A stretch of 64,000 bases of DNA from Bimuria novae-zelandiae CBS 107.79 (lineage: Eukaryota; Ascomycota; Dothideomycetes; Pleosporales; Didymosphaeriaceae). Of this stretch, positions 55,872-64,000 are shown piece after piece. Position numbers and translations under genes: made by a program. The first letter of the stretch is position 1; every line of letters begins with the position of its first letter. The notes below the pieces were generated by a model. It was not told the origin of the DNA. It saw nothing but the letters and a program-made list of their open reading frames with translations, and did not search any database. The DNA lies in NCBI GenBank assembly GCA_010015655.1, contig ML976669.1, positions 1,005,215 through 1,069,214 of the forward strand. Reading direction: 5' to 3'.

Positions 55872-57180
55872 TACTCGGTCAGGGGGAAGGCGAGGGACGC
55901 AGAGCGGCCGAAAGTTAAAGTAGAATAGAGCTGCTCGCGGAGCATCCAGATAACATGGGCATTGCCTCAGACACGGCGCAGCGCCTTCATCGTCGATCCA
56001 TCAAGGAGGGGCGAATACTGGAGCCATCCGGGCAGTGCGCGGTTGCATGATTGCCAAGGGGTGGAAAATGCCTCACGGGCGAGTCCGAGCGACCAATTAG
56101 GAGATAAGGGGGTGTTGGGAGCAAAGAGACGATGGAGGGAGGAGGGTAGGACGGCGAGGGCGGCGCACTTTTATGTGATGGGTCGGCGCACAGGCCATAT
56201 AAAAGCGGCGAGCTGCCAAGCGGGCCTCCATTTCCCGCTCAGGAAACCTCCATTTCCGGATGCGGTTCCACTCTCAACAATATAACTAAATATATATCTT
56301 AAAGTGCTAGTATTAAATAGCTAAGAAATAAAAAATTAAAAGGTTAGTAAATAAAAATAGCGTAGGTACTTATATTATTATTAGCGTAAATACGCTTATT
56401 ATTAGTATTTATTAATATCTTTAATAGCTTTAGTAAGAGGAGCGGTGTAATTAAGTTAATAACTAAGTACGTAGTAAAAGCGTATATTTTATTACTACTA
56501 TCTCTTAAGTTGCTAGCAGATTTAATAGCCTTAGCTAAATTACCTTTCAGTTGTTTGCCGCTGCGGCCACCACTAATGGGGCCGCCAGATATCTTGCCTT
56601 TTGGCGGGGTAATCTTCTTCTGCTATTGCTCCTTGTGCTTGCGGAGCTTCTCGCAGTTGGTATGCACATGGCCGACGAACGTGAGCTCGTGTTTCCGACA
56701 CCAGGTGCACTCGTTAGTAGCAGCGGTAGAAGGTTTAGTTAGAAAGAGCTTTCTGCTACGTGCTAAGCAGGCGGCGGTTTACTACGCTACGTATGCTATA
56801 GATAAATTAATAGTATTTAAACTATATTTCTTACTAATATTTTAAAACGTAGTTAGTTAGCAGGTAACTAAGTTATTAATTATATTAATTATTATATTTA
56901 GTAGAATAGCTAGAAAGAAGAAGCTCTTAATATTATTATTATTAAATATAGCTTTTATAGTAATTACTATAGGCTATATAGATAACGTATAACGCTTAGT
57001 AATACGTGTTTAATATTAGTAGAATTTATTTAAGTAGACAGTTAAATTTCTCTAGCACTCTCTCTCCTACTGTAGCTAGTAAGCGGCGCTGCTTTTTTCA
57101 GGTACTAATCACCCCCGGCTCACCCACCCCTCAGGCTGCTCACCTGCTGCTCAGTCACGTTGCCCTGAGCTCCCCCTAGC
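55872..57180. other. AT-rich transposon debris with a degraded zinc-finger-like fragment
   Basis: 56280-57080 is AT-rich and RIP-like. On the minus strand near 56560-56730 the codons give CTWCRKHELTFVGHVHTNCE followed by a Lys-rich and Gly-rich tail broken by TAG, resembling a small Cys/His zinc-binding module. A TATAAAAG lies at about 56199 upstream. No intact gene. Confidence 0.4.
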
Positions 57181-57334
57181 AGCCAATTGTATTCATTTAT
57201 GAATTGGAAATACCCTCACGACTTCGTCAAGTCTAGACGAGGGAGGCTTGGAGGCGGGTTATGGGCTCTGGGGCTTGTTTTGGAAGGGTGGACGGAATTG
57301 TCCCCCAAGGACTGGGGACGAAATTGGCCCCCCG

Positions 57335-57365
<31 letters not shown>
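57335..57365. repeat. 31-nt poly-C tract
   Basis: Uninterrupted run of 31 C, preceded by a shorter C run interrupted by one G. Confidence 0.9.
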
Positions 57366-57598
57366 TTCTCCAGTGTCTCACGAAGCCAGCGCCGTCTCTC
57401 TTTGCCAAAGTGGCTTGTGCTATGACTTTGCATTATAAAGGGACGGTCGTGCCGCTGGGCCAGACCTACTTGACTACCTGACTACTTCAACCACTCTTGC
57501 AACATTGTCGTCTTTTTGGCAGAATCACCATCCATTTTTGAACTTCGTGCTATTTCTTGTTCTATTTCTCTCACACCGCAGGTTCTCGTACCGTCAAA

Positions 57599-58260
57599 AT
57601 GCCGCAGAAGATTTCACTAAAGGCCTTCTTTAAGCGTGCTAGTAATAACGTGGCTATAGAAAAGAAGAAAGACATTATTAATAAAAAATAGGTTCTAAAA
57701 GAACTTTAACTAAAGATAAAGAAAAACTACGCGCGCGCAATCGCGCTATAAGATTAATAAGTTTATAATAGTATCTCTTAGCCTAGCACACCTTACTAAC
57801 GTGAACTTTAACACTAGATATAAGAAGTTAAACCTAAAAGTAAGTCTAAATAATATTAAAATATTTAAAAACTACGTGATATCTGTTACGCTTGGAATCG
57901 AAGGTGGATATAGTAATAAAAAGCCAGGCTTATAGACTGTAGTCTAGTATTACAAAGACTTCACCGCTGGCTAGAGGCGAGCTAGAATGGAAGAGGAACA
58001 GGAAAATGAGGAGAAAAATAAGGAGGGGGAGAAGAAGGAGCTAGTAAAGGTAATAAGCCTAAATATAACGCTGTTTACATTAAATATAAGTCTATTATAG
58101 CTAGCTAGGCGTTTTATAGTATTAATACTAACTATATAGGATAGTTTATTAAGTACGAGCTATACAATATCCTTAAGCTACTTTTTAGAAAGAGACTATA
58201 GCAATATAGCTTATAAATTTATTTTCTTTATTTAGAAATATAGTAGTAGAAGAATAATTA
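57599..58260 (+). pseudogene. RIP-mutated open frame of unknown type
   Basis: An ATG after a CA-rich leader opens a frame reading MPQKISLKAFFKRASNNVA then a Lys-rich helix and TAG. AT-rich sequence with many stops follows, including a Glu/Lys-rich segment at about 57990-58040. Possibly the start of a transposon gene; family not recognised. Confidence 0.35.
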
Positions 58261-59094
58261 GTTCGTGCTTCTAAAGCTAGGGCGAGATACTGCGACGACC
58301 AAGCGAAGCTCATTGGAACGGTGGACCAGAGCGAGGCCCAGAAGTGCGGCCCTCCCCCTTCTTCGCAAATATAATACTACTGGACTTGGCTATGGTTCAC
58401 ATTTGAGGCCTTTGTGATAAAGGAATTGGAGAATGTAGATGGGATATGGATGGGATAATAATAATCAATATTCCTGAACAAGCGTAGGCTCTCCATATAT
58501 GGCGAATTTCGAGGGAAGGCAACTTCATCTTGGTATTATTCGTGCATTCACTAGAGGAAATATGTGTTCTGTGGGCGTGTTCGTCAGATACAGAGAATAT
58601 AAATCAAGAACTTCAATTGTAGCATAAACTATCTGTGTCCTCTGCTACGTATACACAAGCAGATCGCACGCAAAGGACTGAATGGCCAAAAGCCGAACCC
58701 TGTGTTAACGGTGAGATGCAAGTCCTTACTTCTTTTTCCTCTTGAAGTTGCTTGACTCAGAGTGAATTGATTATGGCTGCGACCGGAGTCGGATGGGATG
58801 AGACACGGTATGCGTTTCTATAATTCTAAGCTTATAGAGACGTTGGCGGATGTGTTTTGTCTTCAAAAGGCCAGGCTTGGATCCATTGACGTCTCTCCTC
58901 TTCGGTTTTCGCGTAGCGGTCGAGAAAGTTCTCGCGACATCGGGCCAACCGGAGCATACAGCTCAGGCCACCTAATCGCTTACCTCGGCGCACTTTTCTT
59001 GGCAATGCCAAGCTGTGCTGACTCATGCTTCACACAACCGCTTTCAAAATTCAAGGTGGTTTCAACTCGTAAGCCACCACGAATGCATTAGCAA
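58261..59094. other. Host-like spacer before the intron-rich element
   Basis: About 800 bp of moderate G+C. Short frames on both strands have no recognised domain. Confidence 0.35.
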
Positions 59095-60007
59095 ATGTCC
59101 TGGAAAGATTCTGTAAGTACGAACTATAATTAGAATGTTTTCATCGTATTATAACTAGTTTCAGGCCGCCTACAAGGCCTACTCTGCGCTGGGAGAGCGC
59201 CCTCGTGGTCTTGAGCCATAGGGCGTGAACGTAAGCTAGAGCTAATCCATTCGGAATAAATTGCTAATCTTTTCGTAGAACGCGGGCGAAGTTGTCATCG
59301 GCCTAGGAGAGCTATTCTGTCGTTGCAATATTGCCAATGAGGGTGAAGAGGTTGAGCTCTGCAGGAAGGTCTGTCAATATATTCCCAAAGTATTTAGAAG
59401 GCTTTCTCACTTTCACTAGCCGAGATTCAGCCACACGGGAAACCTTCGCAGCCACGTCAAGACCGCCCACAAGATGCAAGTTGCGGAAGTGAGAAAGGGG
59501 ACCAGCAGCGGCTCTAAAGGCATCAAAGCTAAAAGTAGATTTTTATTGCATTGTTAATAATTTATCAATGCATTACTAATGCATCGCAGAATTCTACAAG
59601 GCTATAATAAAAAAGCATAATGCTTTAGGTGCAGACTATAATCCGAACTCTGAGATCGAATAAACTCCAGGACCTGTTACCCCATCTAAGCCCCCGAAAA
59701 AGATCCACCGCCCGCTTGTTCCACGCAAGAAGGATAGGACAGTAATATACATATAATATGTTTATATGCTGCTGCTAATATATTAGCTAGGTTAACAAAA
59801 GCCAAATGCGGAAGACAGCTGGTATCGGCAAGTGGTGTCCAGCCTGCAAGGAGGTCAAGCGTAGTGAGTTTAAATCTACATGTAATGTATTGGCAATGTA
59901 CTCACAATGTCCTAGCCTGTCCAGGCCCAAAGGGCTCGAATTGCAAGGCTTGGGAGGCGTTTACGTCTAAGTCTGAGTCTAAGTCTGAGTCGGGCACTAA
60001 AATATAA
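59095..60007 (+). pseudogene. Small intron-rich zinc-finger gene of an unusual element
   Basis: Seven exons join in one frame: 59095-59112, 59165-59230, 59279-59368, 59420-59534, 59590-59741, 59791-59863 and 59916-60007 (606 nt, 201 codons). Every intron has GT-AG ends. The product would have a Cys/His finger spanning exons 3-4 (FCRCNIANE, ELCRKPRFSHTGNLRSHVKT, AH), a Lys/Pro-rich linker, and a second Cys module split over exons 6-7 (KWCPACKEVKR, TCPGPKGSNCKAW). Two stops, TAG after RGLEP and TAA after SEIE, are single RIP-type changes. Convergent with the large gene that ends at 60051. Probably DNA-binding; family unknown. Confidence 0.65.
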
Positions 60008-60050
60008 TCAGAACCCATTACAGATGCATTAGGATTGTGATATTAATGCT

Positions 60051-63000
60051 TTACGGGGAAGTCAAAGATCCAGGGATTGCGCCAGGTAGCTTTTCTATCT
60101 AAATAGGCAATCCTGCTGCTTTCTTCCGCTTAATAAGAGCAAGTTTCCTTTCCTCAAGATCTACTCGTTCCATCTCAAGTTTAAGCAGCCGTTCCTTATT
60201 CTTAATCTTTAACCGCTTAACACCTTCTTCACGCTCTACAACATCAGCCTCTTCATGCCTATGTTTTAGCTACTTAATATACTCGCTTAAAAGATTCGTA
60301 ACTAGTATTTGTGCTTATGCTTGTACTTGCTAAAGAAGGTTTTAAGATAAGGCGCGTCGATAACCCTGTGCTAGACTAAAAGCATTATTAATGTATTATA
60401 AATCTAATACACACGCATTATAAATATATTACGTACCTTAACATTCGAGATAAACTTGACTAAGTGGAAGTAGATCTTCGAGAGCGTCCTTAGCTTCTGC
60501 CTCGTGAACTACTCTGGCGAATATCACCCGAGGATGTTGCTTCCCCATCAGGGGGAAACAGCTATTCATTAACTAAAGCTAAGAGTTATTGTCTGCAAGC
60601 TAGTATATATTAATAATATATTAGTAATGTATTTAGATAAGCATACCGTATTCAAATCTGCTCCGTTGCAACTAGGCTGCCAGGCTCTTTAATCTCCACG
60701 AATGCTGGGCCCCGTAGTCCAGGTAATGACTTAACTGCTAGCAGTCTCTCTTATCAAGGAGTTGCCCACTAGCAGCGAATTAGCACTTATAATTTAAACG
60801 TTTTATAATAGTATTTATAAGATGTTACTGAACTTACTATTAAATAACACGAAGAAGAGGCAGCCAGCGCCCAAATACATTACTTTTGTAATAGGTTTGC
60901 TCACAGGCATTAGTATGTGCACTTATACTCTCCCATGTACTAGTCCCTATACTCGATAAGGCTTTATTTAAACCACACCGAAATATTTTATTTTTCTTGT
61001 GACGTGCCCAGGCGACGATAGAGGGAGGGTACAGTAAGGGATCTAAATCAATTAATAATATATTCAGAATCTATTCTAGATGTATGTTACGCTTACTGCT
61101 CAGTTCATCGCAGAGAGTATTATAGTCCTCTACTGTTTGACAAAACAGTAGCTGGAGAAGCTGATTGTATGGAGAGTGATAAGACTTATCAACAGCTCCA
61201 TAGGCACTCTTAACCGCTCGTTTAATACCTCTTTTAAAGTGTATAACACAGTAAACAATAGCATAACTAATCTGCCACTGCCAGCTCCGAGACGAAGGGT
61301 CTATCTCCTAGAGATATAATCTAAATCCTGTTAAATGCATTAGGGATACATATCCAATGCATTTGCTATCTTACCTAGAAGCTGTTTTGTGTCTATATCC
61401 ATAACGAGTGCTACAAAACCTTCTCCGTGTAGATGTTGCTATTAAACCTAATAGCCGTATCTTGTCTCAATCAGGGTAAAGACTCTTTTAAACATCTAAT
61501 AGTACATTTCAGTCGACTCTTGGTTGACGTATACTCGGATAAGGGTAAATACTATAATATGTTAGTAATAGATTTCTGACGCTTTATAGTTTCTTACTCT
61601 TCTAATTTGTTTTATTTATTATTACAAAGACGATCTCCTTTTCATTCTTGTTCTTTAGCCTTTTAAAGGCCATATCGCATTAAAGCCATTCCTGTTGCAT
61701 AAACACTTCAAGCTGCTGCTTAAAAAAGCATATAACCATAAAATTCTCCCCGTCGTAGAAGACATCTTGAATATACTATTAATGTATTAGCAATACATTA
61801 CTATCCTGGTTAGTTCTTCGTATACCTGGTCATCTCTATTCTGATGCCTAACTTTGAACTCGTACTCTACAGCAGCTATTTCTTAGCCGTAGGGGTAATT
61901 AAGAACCCGCTGCTTATAGATTAAGGCGTCAATCTTGTCTTAATTTACAAGACTAGCATAAACATCTTATAGACTTAAGCCATCGTACTACTAACAGAAG
62001 TCCCGGACCAATAGGTTCCTAAGTAGAGTATCTTAATGTATTAGTAATATATTTTTAATATCATGCAGTAACGTACTCCTGGTAAGGCATGGGTCGTTAA
62101 TCCGCTAGATAATATCTAGAAGCCCTTGTCGTATATCTTTTAGTGTCTTATTAACTGCAGGAGGCGGGTGGGTATGAGTACCTATCGACACCTAAATAAT
62201 ATATAGATATAAAGTCAGATCTGCAGGTACGATTCGAATGAACTTTACACCACAGCTCAATTTAACTAGCTCGCCTTGACCCTGAAAGTGGTCGACACCT
62301 AACACATTTAGAATCTATTCGCAAACCATTTATAATATCTTACCACATTTTTTTCGCCTTGCGCCAGTGTATTCGACAACATAACAGCTATCTATTCTAT
62401 TCTCTGTAGCCACATTATTAAATCGATTGCGTAGGAAGTCAACCTAATAGCGATATTAAAGTAAAAGAGGCCAAGAGTAGTGTAACTGTAAGCAATAGGC
62501 ACAGTTCTGACACTAAATAAGGTATTAGGGGACACCTGAAATTATCTAAGACCAGGTAAATGTATTAGCAATACACCCTTAACTTATTCTTAGGTACACA
62601 TACTGGCCTAGACTCTTCAACGAATCTAGCAGTACACGTAGATTCAGGTTGTATACAGGCTGTCCTATTAAGGAACTTTTGCTGCTCTGAAAGATAGAAG
62701 CTATAGAAGACCTGTTAGAAAGTTTATCTAATATATTAACAGGATATTCCTAACCTATTTGCATCAACTTCCTGTGAGTCTCGCCCATTCCTTGCTCGAA
62801 CTTGTCGGATAGTCTCAAGCATAGAAGCGGTAACTTCAGTATGATGCATCGCTTGTATATCTGAATCTAGATATGTGCAGGAGACAGTACCTGTACAGAT
62901 ATAGTTTGTTCGATGAATAGGAGCATCATTAAAAAATGATGAGCTGCTTTTCTTCTCTACTGCGCCAACCTGTGCACAGCTGTACATTACCTAAATTATA

Positions 63001-63540
63001 TTAGCAACTCATTTGCAATACCTTCAGAATAGATTATCCTACTCGCTGATCAAACGCCTTTCTTTCAGTATCCGACCATGCCGACACGTTAACAACATAT
63101 GCAAAGCCATCTTCAGAGCTATTTAGAAACTCAGGTAGCAAATCTGTAAAAAAGATTTGCCCAACTTTTACAGCCCTCTAATTATTAGCAGCTATTATAG
63201 TGGTAAGATGACTTTATTATGCAATTTCAACCTAAAAGCTGTTACTAATATTTTCTTAATAGGTTATAATATTACCTACTAGAACTATAGTAGGATCAAA
63301 CTCCTCGCCCTCTTCGCTCTGTGAAATGCTACTACCATCTAATTGACTGTTAATATAATCTATCATGCGATGATAGGTAGGGTCGTCCTAGGAAGTATAG
63401 TCGCCCCAGGGTGCTGGCGTCTTAATTGCATGAATGACATCATCTAGAGTTATATATTAAACATAAAATGACAATGCATTGGTAATACATTAGGAAGCTA
63501 TTACCTTCCGTAGACATAGTTCGAGTTAGAAAGTGAACAA
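60051..63540 (-). pseudogene. Large intron-rich gene, probably transposase-like, RIP-mutated
   Basis: The minus strand shows a chain of protein-like exons separated by at least ten short introns (31-70 bp), for example 63444-63504, 62546-62603, 61552-61597, 61328-61374 and 60600-60646. Exon pieces in order: TFDDFVHFLTRTMSTE; RAVKVGQIFFTDLLPEFLNS; CTGTVSCTYLDSDIQAMHHT; CDMAFKRLKNKNEKEIVFVI; VALVMDIDTKQLLG; SWQWQISYAIVYCVIHFKRG; ending in a charged coiled coil (KERLLKLEMERVDLEERKLA). I recall a large family of intron-rich fungal proteins with D-M-x-F-K-R and D-x-K-Q-x-x-G signatures, possibly mobile-element transposases; that is recollection, not a search. Stops fall at Gln/Trp positions. Confidence 0.55.
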
Positions 63541-63587
63541 AGTCGTCGAAGGTGAGCCCACCCTTTAAAAAAGATTTGAGTGGAGTT

Positions 63588-63639
63588 GCTCAGCCCACCT
63601 TTTGCGACCAAATCTTGGCGCCAAGAGGTTGGGCTGAGC
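63588..63639. repeat. Hairpin with nested palindrome next to the intron-rich element
   Basis: GCTCAGCCCA and TGGGCTGAGC form a 10-bp stem. The loop contains the perfect 12-bp palindrome CTTGGCGCCAAG at 63614-63625. It lies just outside the large minus-strand gene and could be a terminus of the element. Confidence 0.6.
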
Positions 63640-64000
63640 AGACCCACTTAGGTGAGCCCAGCTGGCAACTCGGCCAACCGCTCCTTATACACGGGGTAGT
63701 TGTTATGATTGACCCAACCATCCCATCCCTGGTATGCGCCGATCTCGTGCATACAGTTAACCCCACCACACTTCAACTTGAGCCCACCAACTAATTTCCC
63801 GGGGGCCCAAGCGCGTTGGTGCGGCCATCTATTGGATGGTAGAGTTTAGTCAGCTATTGGTGGCTTTAGCTTTTTAAATAGCCGACCCACTAAGGTCCCC
63901 ATCAAAATTCTCCCAACACACTTTGCTCGCTAAGACTGCCGAAAAAATGAGTTAAGTTGTTGAGAACACATTGCGAACATGTTGCTAACAACATTAGGTG
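63640..64000. other. Right flank
   Basis: Contains further GAGCCCACC/GAGCCCAGC phrases. No gene supported. Confidence 0.35.

Noticed and set aside
57187..57438. Open frame across the poly-C tract
   Set aside because: Poly-Pro/poly-Gly frames arise from the homopolymer on both strands.

Overview
The window reads as a chromosome segment of a filamentous ascomycete, most likely a dothideomycete. Genes have short GT-AG introns (about 45-90 bp) with CTAAC/CTAAT-type branch sites. Transposons are AT-rich and full of TAA/TAG codons where Gln or Trp is expected, the signature of repeat-induced point mutation (RIP). The class assignment is inference; fungus and RIP are well supported.

Layout. 0-4 kb: three housekeeping genes, inorganic pyrophosphatase, mitochondrial ribosomal protein mL53 and the ER SNARE Sec20 (with a C-terminal RDEL). 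4-23 kb: a degenerate repeat array built on a GGACTAAAA-like motif, split by two pogo-like DNA transposons with TA target duplications. The first carries a nested 7.1-kb Ty3/Gypsy chromovirus (TCTCC target duplication), whose 3' LTR carries a MITE. 23-28 kb: splicing helicase PRP16 and ribosome-biogenesis protein PWP1, divergent from a short shared promoter. 28.5-30.2 kb: a RIP-mutated Tc1-like transposon. 30.4-35.6 kb: a frameshifted peroxisomal-type FAD amine oxidase and a conserved hypothetical gene.

37-52 kb is the most interesting part: a decaying biosynthetic cluster that looks like a fungal RiPP (dikaritin-type) locus. It holds an O-methyltransferase, a LaeA/UMTA-like methyltransferase, a P450, two UstYa/DUF3328 proteins, a 99-aa secreted precursor with four 12-residue Tyr-rich repeats ending in Kex2-type KR sites, a truncated alpha/beta hydrolase, a FAD monooxygenase and a Zn2Cys6 regulator. 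Most tailoring genes are broken by nonsense changes, frameshifts or a lost splice donor, while the precursor, FAD monooxygenase and regulator frames stay open.

52-64 kb: a host chromodomain gene in many small exons, AT-rich transposon debris, a 31-nt poly-C run, and an unusual intron-rich element at 59.1-63.6 kb with two convergent genes. Many of its introns share a near-palindrome of the type AATGTATTAGCAATACATT that includes the branch site.
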